Shown piece after piece: positions 50,904 through 61,860 of a stretch of 64,000 bases of DNA. Source of the stretch: Dyella solisilvae (GTDB lineage Bacteria > Pseudomonadota > Gammaproteobacteria > Xanthomonadales > Rhodanobacteraceae). The position numbers and the translations under genes were made by a program. Where the stretch lies: positions 310,001 through 374,000 of the forward strand of contig NZ_QQSY01000001.1 of the NCBI RefSeq assembly GCF_003351225.1, read 5' to 3'. How positions within the stretch are numbered: position 1 is the stretch's first letter; each line of letters begins with the position of its first letter. A model generated the notes under the pieces. It had not been told where the DNA came from and made no database searches. It saw only the letters and a list, made by a program, of their open reading frames with translations.

Positions 50904-51377
50904 GGAATGTTGCCTTGGGTAAAGAATGGAATGTCGCGGACGTGACGGATCGCGAAGGATCCGCGATCGCGCCCTCATCTCTCGTCCAACGCACCTCGAT
51001 CGCTGGTCCCCTGATGACGCGGCGCGCGACATGCGCCTCCCACGCGCGCCCACACACATGCAACACGCCGACCGAACATCCAACGATGCAGGTGGTCGAT
51101 AGCGTGCAAGGAATAGTCGCCGCAGAAAGCCCTCATCGATCCATCCTCAAGGAGCTGTCACACACTGCATGCCATCCGGGCATGGAATCTCTGGCCATGC
51201 AGCAGCCGCCCCTGGCCAGGACATCGACACGTGGGGGAGACGATTAAAGAAATCGGCATAAAGGAAACGTGAACCGGGAGGCCCGTTTTCGTGTGCGCGA
51301 GCGTGGCCCGTTGGCTACGCCGACCGAAGCAACCTGCGACGCATCGCCTCTCCGCCGCACGACTGGCGGCGTGGCGA
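50904..51377. other. Regulatory region upstream of the bcs operon
   Basis: No gene is visible in 474 bases. An inverted repeat GATCGCG/CGCGATC lies at 50948-50968, about 45-65 bases before bcsB, and an AT-rich patch at 51243-51268 (minus strand TTTATGCCGATTTCTTTAATCG) could be the promoter core; a CACGTG palindrome lies nearby at about 51229. These are candidates for the operon promoter and activator sites; none matches a motif I can name. Confidence 0.45.
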
Positions 51378-52040
51378 TCAGATGTAACTGTGCGCGTGTG
51401 CGCCGGCCAGCGCGTGCCTGATCAACGGACAGTACAGGCGCCCCGGCATGCGCTCGAGCCGGAAGCGGCGCACCAGGCCGTGCATGAGGCCTTCAAGGTC
51501 GCCGCCGACACTGGCGGCGCAACGATTGACGGTGGTGTTGAGCGCACGCAGGTCCCAATCGTCGAGATCGATCGCGGGATGTTCGTGCAAGCGCACGCCC
51601 AGCGATTCGGCGAGCGAACCCGCGCGCGGCGGCACCCACCGCAGCAGCAGCGTCACCACCAGGCTGGCCTCCCGATTGAGCGGCGACATGCCTGCATCGT
51701 CCGTTTCAAGCTCATCGGCGCCACGCATCAGCCGAAACCGGTCCACTGCGAGCACGTCGAGCGGGTCGCGGAACCATGCCGGGCGGATGGCCGCATCGCC
51801 GGCCAGCGCATACAACCGGCTGGCGCAGGTGGCCTCCGCGTAGCACAGGTCGACCTGCATGCCGCTTGCCCGTGGCATCGCACGAAACAGGTGGAACGGA
51901 TGTCCCTGGGCAATGGGCGCCCCGCAAAAGCAGCTGATGAAATCGCGCGCCGGCGCAGCGCTGTATTCGACGGGCGCGATGCGATAACGATCGAGCAGGA
52001 TTAATTTGGCGTCGTCGCCTTGTCCGATGCATATCGGCAT
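51378..52040 (-). CDS. Hypothetical protein, 220 residues
   Basis: I do not recognise this family. The protein is soluble with no signal peptide or membrane segment, has a Cys pair in DFISCFCGAPIAQG, then scattered Cys, and a conserved-looking C-terminal part (LRALNTTVNRCAASVGGDLE, LERMPGRLYCPLI). The start at 52040 has GGGAG five bases upstream. It sits between the bcs operon and an SDR gene, both on the same strand but far enough away to be separate units. Codon use is typical of the window. Confidence 0.6.
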   Translation of the reverse strand: MPICIGQGDDAKLILLDRYRIAPVEYSAAPARDFISCFCGAPIAQGHPFHLFRAMPRASGMQVDLCYAEATCASRLYALAGDAAIRPAWFRDPLDVLAVDRFRLMRGADELETDDAGMSPLNREASLVVTLLLRWVPPRAGSLAESLGVRLHEHPAIDLDDWDLRALNTTVNRCAASVGGDLEGLMHGLVRRFRLERMPGRLYCPLIRHALAGAHAHSYI

Positions 52041-52443
52041 AGGCTCCCTCCGCGGTTAATGTTCGTGCCGGGTGATGGCCAGGAGTGATGCAGCCCCGAC
52101 CGCACGAGCACATGCGTGCAAGGTTGATGAGTCGGGTCGATGGCAGCCGACGCCTGATGTCGCGAAGCGACGACAAGGCCATCGGGCTGGAGGCAGGCAT
52201 GTTGCCCGCTCACTCCGGCGCGATCTTTAGGAAAATTCCGATAAATGCCGGGGCGTGCACCGGCTATTCCGGCGGCATTGCACCAACGTTTACTTCGCTG
52301 GAATCGCGGGCTCCGACCATCCACCCGCCGACATGCCATGAAGCTTCACGCCGAGAGCGAGCCGGCACGCAGCGCTTGACGGCGTTGCCCGCGCGACGCC
52401 GCGCTCGGCGCCATTCAAGCGGATCGAGCCCGGTCGCCTCGAC
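52041..52443. other. Intergenic region between the SDR and hypothetical genes
   Basis: About 400 bases without a credible gene; a plus-strand frame at 52085-52498 crosses the SDR end and has no protein-like composition. The promoter of the hypothetical gene should lie near 52060-52130. Confidence 0.45.
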
Positions 52444-53229
52444 TCAGATCACGCTGGCCTTGCCGCCATCCATGGGAATCACCGCGCCGGTGACATAGCT
52501 GGCGAGCGGCGAGGCGAGGAACACCGCCACGCTCGCGATCTCGCCGGGTTCGGCCAGGCGGCCCATCGGGATTTCCGCGAGCTGCTCGGCGAGCAGTTCA
52601 TCCACCGGCCGACCACTGGCGCGCGAAGCGGCCGCAAGCCCTTCCTGTAAACGCCCGGTTCGAGTGAGGCCCGGATTGATCACATTCACGCGCACGCCCT
52701 TCGACGCGTACGCATTGGCGTAACCCACTGAAGCGAGCATCAGCGCCGCGTTGGCGGCGCCGCCGCCAATATGCAGAGGATTCGCCTGACGACCGCCCTG
52801 CCCGACCACGCTGACGATGCTGCCGTGGCCGCGCAAGGCCATGCGGCGGATCACCGGGTCGATCATGTGCATGTAGGTGAAGTATTTCGCCTGCATCGAC
52901 GCCTGCATGGCGTCGGCGTGCAGCTCGTGGACCGGCGTGCGACGCGCAGCGCCGGCGCAATTGACCAGCACGCCGATCGCGCCGAACTCGTTCTCGATGT
53001 ACTCGACGACCATCTGCGCGGCCACGCTGTCGCTCAGGTCGGCGGCGGCCACATCCATGTGCAGACCCTCACGCGCCAGGTCATGTTGCGCGGCATGCAG
53101 GTGCGTCAGTTCGCGCGAGATGCCCACGACCCTGGCCCCTTCCCGCGCGAACGCGAATGCGCATGCCAGGCCAATGCCCTTGCTGGCGCCGGTAATGACC
53201 GCTACGCGCCCCTGAAGTCCGACATCCAT
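52444..53229 (-). CDS. SDR-family oxidoreductase lacking the Tyr-x3-Lys pair
   Basis: A 261-residue short-chain dehydrogenase fold: cofactor motif TGASKGIG at residues 14-21, NCAGAARR as the NNAG equivalent, the catalytic-strand Ser in GSIVSVVGQGG and the C-terminal PMDGGKASVI. Where Tyr-x3-Lys should follow, the sequence reads PLHIGGGAANAALML, so the Tyr is His and no Lys is present, the pattern of divergent SDRs of the GxxNAAL type. Activity may be altered or lost. Neighbours give no pathway. The gene is probably monocistronic. Confidence 0.85.
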   Translation of the reverse strand: MDVGLQGRVAVITGASKGIGLACAFAFAREGARVVGISRELTHLHAAQHDLAREGLHMDVAAADLSDSVAAQMVVEYIENEFGAIGVLVNCAGAARRTPVHELHADAMQASMQAKYFTYMHMIDPVIRRMALRGHGSIVSVVGQGGRQANPLHIGGGAANAALMLASVGYANAYASKGVRVNVINPGLTRTGRLQEGLAAASRASGRPVDELLAEQLAEIPMGRLAEPGEIASVAVFLASPLASYVTGAVIPMDGGKASVI

Positions 53230-53444
53230 CCACTACATCCTCGCGGGAGACGGCTTTGATTGAAGCACGGCGTCCACCCGGGCGATGTGAGGTGATGCCT
53301 GTCACCCGCGATGGCTGATGGGCCACCCTGCCGGGATGCGGCTGGGCGGAGGACCATCTTCAGCAGGATCCGGAACGCGGCCGCCCGGCATCCCGTTCAG
53401 CCTTATAGGCCATCAGTCATGTTGCGAAATTCGCCTCTTCCCTA

Positions 53445-53472
53445 TTGACGGCCTCGGATATGGTGTTATAGT
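53445..53472 (+). promoter_or_regulatory. Sigma-70 promoter of the YtrA-type operon
   Basis: TTGACG (53445-53450) and TATAGT (53467-53472) are 16 bases apart. The -10 box is inside the palindrome at 53462-53485, a layout suited to repression. Confidence 0.75.
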
Positions 53473-53485
53473 TCACTACAACACC
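53462..53485. promoter_or_regulatory. GGTG-N16-CACC operator for the GntR/YtrA regulator
   Basis: A 24-base near-perfect palindrome with arms GGTGTT and AACACC and a further ATAGT/ACTAC symmetry, giving GGTG-N16-CACC, the arrangement described for YtrA-subfamily GntR operators including a Xanthomonas YtrA. It overlaps the -10 region and lies 30 bases before the first gene of the operon encoding the regulator, so autorepression is likely. Confidence 0.75.
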
Positions 53486-53515
53486 GGTCCACGAGGTCAC
53501 TAAAGGAGTCCCGCC

Positions 53516-53839
53516 ATGAAAGCGAATAATCTGCTAGCCCTGACCGCCGCCGCCCTGTTCACTACGGTTGGCCTGGCCGCAATCCATTCCAACGTCAATA
53601 GTCTCCCGCCCAGTGAGATCAATGGCGTCAAAGTCATCACCCTGGCCCCGGTAGTCGTCCATCCGACGGCTGAAGACATGCGCGCCGCGGCCCTGTACGC
53701 CGACGCCGGCGTGACCGCCACCACGGTGTCGCCGCTGCTCCGCCCGGAAGCCGCCGCCAGCCGCGGGGTGCTCGGGGCACAGCTGGCCATGCCCTACTAT
53801 TCGTTTGGCAACCAGTTCGGCCGCATCAGCAAGGAATAA
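53516..53839 (+). CDS. Small exported protein of unknown function, first gene of the YtrA-type operon
   Basis: A 107-residue protein with an N-terminal hydrophobic signal (LLALTAAALFTTVGLAAIHS) and a short mature part containing VKVITLAPVVVHPTAEDMRA. I do not recognise the family. The ribosome site AAAGGAG is strong. It is followed 4 bases later by the GntR regulator and then an ABC transporter, so it is part of the same envelope-related response. It could be an anchored peptide or a transporter substrate/partner; this is speculation. Confidence 0.75.
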   Translation: MKANNLLALTAAALFTTVGLAAIHSNVNSLPPSEINGVKVITLAPVVVHPTAEDMRAAALYADAGVTATTVSPLLRPEAAASRGVLGAQLAMPYYSFGNQFGRISKE

Positions 53840-53843
53840 CCGT

Positions 53844-54230
53844 ATGACCATTACCTGGAACGACAGCGTCCCGATTTATCGCCAGCTCCGCGAACGCGTG
53901 GTGGCGATGATTCTGGACGGCGCCTTGAACGAGGGCGACCCGCTGCCGTCAGTACGCCAGGTAGCCGCAGACTTTCAGATCAATCCACTGACGGTCTCCA
54001 AGGCGTACCAGGAACTGGTCGATGATCAACTGGTGGAAAAAAGGAGGGGGTTGGGCATGTTCGTCATCGATGGAGCCAGGGAGGCGCTGCTCAAGTCCGA
54101 ACGAGAGCGTTTTCTCCGGGAGGAGTGGCCGGCGCTCTACGCGAGGCTGCAGCGCCTCGGGCTGGACCTGAAGACGCTGATGCGCGAGGCGCCGGATGCC
54201 GCGCCGGCCGACGGGGAGCACCAGTCATGA
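53844..54230 (+). CDS. GntR-family regulator, YtrA subfamily
   Basis: A 128-residue regulator: an N-terminal GntR winged helix (PIYRQLRERVVAMILDGALN, then LPSVRQVAADFQINPLTVSK) and only a short C-terminal helical dimerisation tail, which defines the YtrA subfamily. These repress ABC-transporter operons responding to cell-wall stress in other bacteria. Its stop overlaps the ATG of the ATPase gene, and the operator palindrome at 53462-53485 sits over the operon promoter. Confidence 0.9.
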   Translation: MTITWNDSVPIYRQLRERVVAMILDGALNEGDPLPSVRQVAADFQINPLTVSKAYQELVDDQLVEKRRGLGMFVIDGAREALLKSERERFLREEWPALYARLQRLGLDLKTLMREAPDAAPADGEHQS

Positions 54231-55084
54231 ATGCTGTCATCACCGCCAACGGTCTCAGCAAGCAGTACAAGAACGCCGTGGCGCTGGACCACGTGAATTT
54301 CCGCATCGAGTCCGGGCGCATCGTGGGCCTGATCGGGCCCAACGGCGCCGGCAAGACCACGGCCCTGAAGGCCATCCTCGGCCTTACCGATTTCCAGGGC
54401 GAGCTGAATGTATTGGGCCTGGACCCACGCACTCAGCGCGACCGCCTGATGGAACAGGTCTGCTTCATCGCCGACGTGGCCGTGCTGCCACGCTGGATCC
54501 GGGTGCGCGAGGCGATCGACTTCGTCGCCAACGTGCACCCACGCTTCAACCGCGCCAAGTGCGAGGCCTTCCTCGCGCGCACCAAGCTCACGCCGGACCA
54601 GCGCGTGAAGCAGATGTCCAAGGGCATGATCGTGCAGCTGCACCTCGCCCTGGTGATGGCCATCGACGCCCGCCTGCTGGTGCTGGACGAGCCGACGCTC
54701 GGCCTGGACATCCTCTACCGCAAGCAGTTCTACCAGAGCCTGCTGGAGGACTACTTCGACGAGAACAAGACCATCATCGTCACCACGCACCAGGTGGAGG
54801 AGATCGAGCACATCCTCACCGACCTGATGTTCATCCGCGATGGAAAGATCGTGCTGGACACCGACATGGACGCCGTCGGCGAGCGTTTCGCCGAGGTGAT
54901 GGTGAGCGCCGACAAGGCCGCCACCGCCCGCAGCATGAAGCCACTGGACGAGCGGCAGGTGTTCGGCAAGAGCATCTTCCTGTTCGACGGCGCCGATCGC
55001 GCCACGCTGGAAAGCATGGGCGAGGTACGCCGCCCCACCGTCAGCGACCTGTTCGTCGCCACCATGAAGGGAACCTACGCATGA
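54227..55084 (+). CDS. ABC transporter ATP-binding protein
   Basis: A 285-residue ATPase: Walker A GPNGAGKTT, a signature region QMSKGMIVQLHLALVMA (the canonical LSGGQ is degenerate as MSKGM, common in YtrB/CcmA-like ATPases) and Walker B LLVLDEPTLGLD, followed by a switch His in VTTHQVEEIE. With the downstream permease it forms an exporter of the YtrA-operon type. Both junctions are ATGA overlaps. Confidence 0.92.
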   Translation: MNAVITANGLSKQYKNAVALDHVNFRIESGRIVGLIGPNGAGKTTALKAILGLTDFQGELNVLGLDPRTQRDRLMEQVCFIADVAVLPRWIRVREAIDFVANVHPRFNRAKCEAFLARTKLTPDQRVKQMSKGMIVQLHLALVMAIDARLLVLDEPTLGLDILYRKQFYQSLLEDYFDENKTIIVTTHQVEEIEHILTDLMFIRDGKIVLDTDMDAVGERFAEVMVSADKAATARSMKPLDERQVFGKSIFLFDGADRATLESMGEVRRPTVSDLFVATMKGTYA

Positions 55085-56043
55085 AGACCTTCTACTGGCT
55101 GGTGAAACGCGAATTCTGGGAGCACCGCGGCGGCTTCCTGTGGGCCCCGGTGATCACCGGCGTGGTGTTCCTGGTGCTCAACGTGATGGCCATCATCACG
55201 GCCGAAGTGTTGGGCGCCCGGCACGGCGTGCACATCGGCGGCGACAACGTGCAGATGATGATCGCCAGGGCCGACGCGGGCGACCTGAAGAACATCGGCA
55301 CCGGGCTGGACGTGGCCATGGTGTCTTCGATGGGCCTGGTCAGCATCGTGATGGGCATCGTGGTGCTGTTCTACTGCCTCGGCGCGCTCTACGACGACCG
55401 GCGCGACCGGAGCATCCTGTTCTGGAAGTCCCTGCCGGTGTCCGACACCAGCACGGTGCTGTCGAAGGTGGCGAGCGCCGTGATCGTGGCGCCAGTGATC
55501 GCGGTGGTGGTGAGCATCATCATCGGCATGGTGCAGCTGGTCATCTTCGCCATGGTGTTGTCGATGCACGGCGTCAATGCGTTCGAGCTGATCGGGCTGG
55601 CGCATCCGTTCCGGGCGGTGGCGACGCTGATCAGCGGCATCCCGCTGTATGCGCTGTGGGCCATTCCCTCGGTTGGCTGGCTGCTGTTCTGCTCGGCCTG
55701 GGCCCGCACCAAGCCCTTCCTGTGGGCCGTCGCAGTGCCGGCGGTGGCCGGTCTGCTGGTGAGCTGGTTCGGCATCATGGGTCTGTTCAACCTGCCTACC
55801 GTGTGGTTCTGGAAGAACATCGTGCAGCGCGCCCTGCTCAGCGTGTTTCCCGGCTCCAACATCGTCTACGGCGATGGAGCGCTCGGCGCTACGGCCGACG
55901 TGGGCAACGACCCGCTGAGCGTGCTCTCGCCGCTGCACACCTACGGCCTGCTGGCCTCGCCCAATCTGTGGCTCGGCGTACTGGCAGGGGCGGCGCTGAT
56001 CGCCGCGTCCATCTGGTTCCGCAGGGTGCGCGACGACAGCTGA
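55081..56043 (+). CDS. ABC transporter permease (ABC-2 type)
   Basis: A 320-residue membrane protein of about six segments starting MKTFYWLVKREFWEHRGGF, the typical opening of ABC-2/YtrC-like permeases. A periplasmic loop follows the first helix (GARHGVHIGGDNVQMMIARA). The substrate is unknown. It is coupled to the ATPase by an ATGA overlap and is the last gene of the YtrA-type unit; the lipoprotein gene follows after 147 bases. Confidence 0.88.
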   Translation: MKTFYWLVKREFWEHRGGFLWAPVITGVVFLVLNVMAIITAEVLGARHGVHIGGDNVQMMIARADAGDLKNIGTGLDVAMVSSMGLVSIVMGIVVLFYCLGALYDDRRDRSILFWKSLPVSDTSTVLSKVASAVIVAPVIAVVVSIIIGMVQLVIFAMVLSMHGVNAFELIGLAHPFRAVATLISGIPLYALWAIPSVGWLLFCSAWARTKPFLWAVAVPAVAGLLVSWFGIMGLFNLPTVWFWKNIVQRALLSVFPGSNIVYGDGALGATADVGNDPLSVLSPLHTYGLLASPNLWLGVLAGAALIAASIWFRRVRDDS

Positions 56044-56190
56044 TGGTTTGCGCCCTGCCGGCAGCCTCCGCACGGATGCGGACTGCCGGCGGGGCCTCTT
56101 GTGTGGGCCGCGCTGGCGACGGACCCGGTGAGAGTGCACAACATGTCGACGCCATCGACGCGACAATCTACCGAGGTAGGAGCCTGTCCC

Positions 56191-56751
56191 ATGACGTTTC
56201 GGCAAGTTACCTGGTTATTGGCAGCCGCCCTGCTGAGCGCCTGCGGCCAGGGCAGCGGTGATGTGCAGGTGTTCGGCGGCGACACGGACACCATCAACCA
56301 CCACATCACCCTGCACCAGCACAGGGTCGCCATCCGGGTAGCGAGCGCACCCAAGGCGGTAGTCGACGCAAGCGGCCAGTTGTTCGTCGACAGCAAGCCG
56401 GTGCCGGTGAACGACGCGCAGCGAGCCCTGCTCCAGCGCTATAACGCCTCGGCGGAGGCCATGCGCACTGACGCCATCGCCACCGGCAAGGCCGGCATGG
56501 CCACCGCCGCCCAGGCCTTGAACGCCGCCGCCGGCCACATCATTGGCGGCGACAGCGCAGAGGGCACCAAGGACAAGGTGGAAGCCGCGGCGCAAAGCGT
56601 CAAACAGTCGGCCGCGAAGATCTGCGACGACCTGGCTGAGATGAAGTCAGCCCAGGATGCGCTGGTCACCCAACTGGATGCGTTCAAGCCCTACGGTCAG
56701 GCACTGGCCGACAAGGACGTCGAGAAGTGCCGCCACGATACGGCGCACTGA
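56191..56751 (+). CDS. Predicted lipoprotein, YggN/DUF2884-like
   Basis: A 186-residue protein with a lipobox signal (LLAAALLSACGQGSG, Cys at residue 18). The body is helical and Ala-rich: ASAPKAVVDASGQLFVDSKP and VNDAQRALLQRYNASAEAMR resemble the start of YggN/DUF2884 proteins, which share the idea of a short beta part followed by a long helix. Function is unknown. AGGAG lies eight bases before the ATG. It is convergent with fumC and might be transcribed from the YtrA-type operon or alone. Confidence 0.7.
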   Translation: MTFRQVTWLLAAALLSACGQGSGDVQVFGGDTDTINHHITLHQHRVAIRVASAPKAVVDASGQLFVDSKPVPVNDAQRALLQRYNASAEAMRTDAIATGKAGMATAAQALNAAAGHIIGGDSAEGTKDKVEAAAQSVKQSAAKICDDLAEMKSAQDALVTQLDAFKPYGQALADKDVEKCRHDTAH

Positions 56752-56781
56752 CACCGGCGAGCGCCCGGTGGTGACGGCGTC

Positions 56782-58179
<1,398 letters not shown>

Positions 58180-58473
58180 GTCCTTGCGATTCCTGCGGGA
58201 AATGGTCGGCAATATAGGTCGGGGCACGTTAGTGCGCCGCCAAGGGGGGAGCGAGCTTCTCGCCAGCGATGTGCCGCGCAGCGGCACGAGCCGTCACACG
58301 TCCCCTGTGAGGCGGTGAGGGGTGGACGAACAGGCCCCATCAGGTGTGCCTGGCAGGGACGCCAGGCACTTTTCGTCCGGGCAGGAGCCCGGTCGAAAAG
58401 CCCGGCCGCCCCTCACGCACTGGTCGGACCGCAGGCCCGGCCAGCGCCGAGGGGGGTGCCGTTTCTTTGGGCT

Positions 58474-58501
58474 ACTTTTCTTTGGGCAAGCAAAGAAAAG
58501 T
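58474..58501. repeat. ACTTTTCTTTG hairpin repeat, copy 1
   Basis: 11-bp arms ACTTTTCTTTG and CAAAGAAAAGT around GGCAAG; the same element, 12-bp form, occurs at 60502-60531 beyond purB. In both places a GTCATCCC-type palindrome follows about 80-90 bases downstream. Confidence 0.8.
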
Positions 58502-58550
58502 GACCCGGCGACCGACAGGTCGTCGGAAGCCCGCGGCAGGCGAGCCCGGT

Positions 58551-60116
<1,566 letters not shown>

Positions 60117-60286
60117 GTGAGCTATGGGGGGGCGCATTGGGTGCGCGCTTGCAGAGATTAGGCGGTGTTCCGGCGAGCACCCGCCCCTCACCCCAGCCCT
60201 CTCCCCGATGGGGAGAGGGAGCTAAGAGCGGCGCCGCACGGCACGGTTCGCAGCTTTAAGTCCTCATTACGACGACGCCCCGCGGC

Positions 60287-60353
60287 GTAGCGGCTATCCC
60301 TGAGGTAGCACGCGACGAATTCGGCTGACCGCGGTCATCAAGGCTTGTATGCC
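60287..60353 (+). repeat. Direct repeat, copy 1
   Basis: Begins GTAGCGGCTATCCCTGAGGT and ends GGCTTGTATGCC; about three-quarters identical to the copy at 60395-60461, with TCCCTGAGGTAGCACG fully conserved. Confidence 0.7.
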
Positions 60354-60394
60354 AGGCAGTGCTGCGCCCCCTCTCCGCTACGGCGCGTTGCGGG

Positions 60395-60461
60395 GTAGCC
60401 GCTGTCCCTGAGGTAGCACGAAGCTGATCCGGCTGGCCTCAGTCGCCCGGGCTTGTATTCC
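60395..60461 (+). repeat. Direct repeat, copy 2
   Basis: Begins GTAGCCGCTGTCCCTGAGGT and ends GGCTTGTATTCC, same orientation and length as copy 1, 108 bases apart start to start. A related short piece (CTGAGGTAGCGCG) occurs near 25657. Confidence 0.7.
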
Positions 60462-60501
60462 GCATATCGCTACGAGCCCTTAAGGCCATTTTCTTTGGGT
60501 T

Positions 60502-60531
60502 ACTTTTCTTTTGGGCCAGCAAAAGAAAAGT
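60502..60531. repeat. ACTTTTCTTTTG hairpin repeat, copy 2
   Basis: 12-bp arms around GGCCAG; pairs with the copy at 58474-58501 on the other side of purB. Confidence 0.8.
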
Positions 60532-60619
60532 GACTCGGGCGCCGGCAGGCGGTCGAAACGCCCGCCGCGTAGGCGGCACGCTGGCGAACGCGTCGAAGAC
60601 AGAGCCAAAGGCAAAGTCA

Positions 60620-60648
60620 CTGGATCCCAGCCTTCGCTGGGATGACGG
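60620..60648. repeat. GTCATCCC-type palindromic repeat
   Basis: Stem ATCCCAGC/GCTGGGAT then GACGG; nearly identical to the copy at 25565-25594. Confidence 0.75.
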
Positions 60649-60843
60649 GCGTGGGAGCGTGAGGCAAGGGTGCTCTTCGGGACTGCCTCGCGGGCATTCT
60701 CCGCGCTTCGCGCTCCGCCCCGCTCGGCCAGCATTCGGCCGTTGAGAAGCGCTTCGCAGGGATGACGAGTTGGTACGTAGAGCAACAGTGCCCGTGCAAG
60801 GCCGCCCCCGCCCTCCACACGTGGAGGGCGGCGACGACTCAAC

Positions 60844-61785
60844 TTACTCGACCTCGTCCGACCCCTCATTGACGCCCTCAAACAAGAACGTCGACAAATA
60901 ACGCTCCCCTGTATCCGGCAGCATCGCCAACAACACCGAACCTTCCGGTGCGTCCTTCGCCACCTGCAGCGCCGCCGCCAAGGTTGCGCCAGACGAGATG
61001 CCGACGAAGATGCCCTCCTTCTGCGCCAGATCGCGCGAGGTATCGCGCGCGAGCACGTCGTCGACCGGCAGGATCTGGTGGGCTACGTCGCGGTTGAGCA
61101 CCGCCGGCACAAAGTCCGGCGTCCAGCCCTGGATCTTGTGCGGCTGCCACTCCTTGCCTGACAGCATCGCGGCGCCGGCCGGCTCGGTCGCGATCACCTT
61201 CACCTCGGGACGCGCCACTTTCAGCACCTCGCCCACGCCGGTCAGCGTGCCGCCGGTGCCCCAGCCGGTCACGAAATAGTCCAGTCGCTTGCCGGCGAAA
61301 TCGCGCAGGATTTCGGCGGCCGTGGTGTTGCGGTGATAGGCCGGGTTGGCCGGGTTCTCGAACTGACGCGCCAGGAACCAACCGTGCTTGTCCGCCAATT
61401 CCTTCGCCTTGCGCACCATGCCGCTGCCGCGCTCGGCCGCCGGCGTGAGCACCACCTTCGCGCCATAGGCGCGCATCAGCTTGCGTCGCTCGATCGAGAA
61501 GGTTTCGGTCATCACTGCCACAAACGGATAGCCGCGAGCGGCGCACACCGCGGCAAGCGCCACACCGGTGTTGCCCGAAGTCGCTTCGACCACGGTCTGT
61601 CCCGGCTTGATCAGACCCTTCTGCTCGGCATCGATGATGATGGCGTAGGCCAATCGATCCTTCACCGAGCCGGCCGGGTTGAACGCTTCCACCTTGGCAT
61701 ACAACGTCACGTGCTTCGGCGCGAGCCGGTTGATGCGCACGATGGGCGTATTGCCGATGGTGTCGAGGATGCTGTTGTAAATCAT
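60844..61785 (-). CDS. cysK: Cysteine synthase (O-acetylserine sulfhydrylase)
   Basis: A 313-residue pyridoxal-phosphate enzyme starting MIYNSILDTIGNTPIVRIN. The PLP Lys is in FNPAGSVKDRLA, the substrate loop is EATSGNTGVALAA and the phosphate-binding Gly loop is GWGTGGTLTGVGEVLK. It forms cysteine from O-acetylserine and sulfide. CysK is preferred to CysM by length and motif; a cystathionine-type beta-synthase is less likely because no C-terminal extension is present. The next gene upstream is cysG, and cysB is nearby, so the area is a sulfur-assimilation group. Confidence 0.92.
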   Translation of the reverse strand: MIYNSILDTIGNTPIVRINRLAPKHVTLYAKVEAFNPAGSVKDRLAYAIIIDAEQKGLIKPGQTVVEATSGNTGVALAAVCAARGYPFVAVMTETFSIERRKLMRAYGAKVVLTPAAERGSGMVRKAKELADKHGWFLARQFENPANPAYHRNTTAAEILRDFAGKRLDYFVTGWGTGGTLTGVGEVLKVARPEVKVIATEPAGAAMLSGKEWQPHKIQGWTPDFVPAVLNRDVAHQILPVDDVLARDTSRDLAQKEGIFVGISSGATLAAALQVAKDAPEGSVLLAMLPDTGERYLSTFLFEGVNEGSDEVE

Positions 61786-61860
61786 GGAGTCACTCCGTGG
61801 CGCGGCATGGTGATGGAAACGGGTCGCGCGATGGTGCGCCCACCCAGGATTAAGGTTGTG

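Larger units (their letters stand above)
60117..60843. other. Repeat-rich intergenic region between purB and cysK
   Basis: No gene in 727 bases. In order: a perfect 10-bp palindrome CCCTCTCCCC/GGGGAGAGGG (60197-60219), two 67-base direct repeats (60287-60353 and 60395-60461), a hairpin repeat (60502-60531) and a GTCATCCC-type repeat (60620-60648). The rest holds nothing recognisable. Confidence 0.7.
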
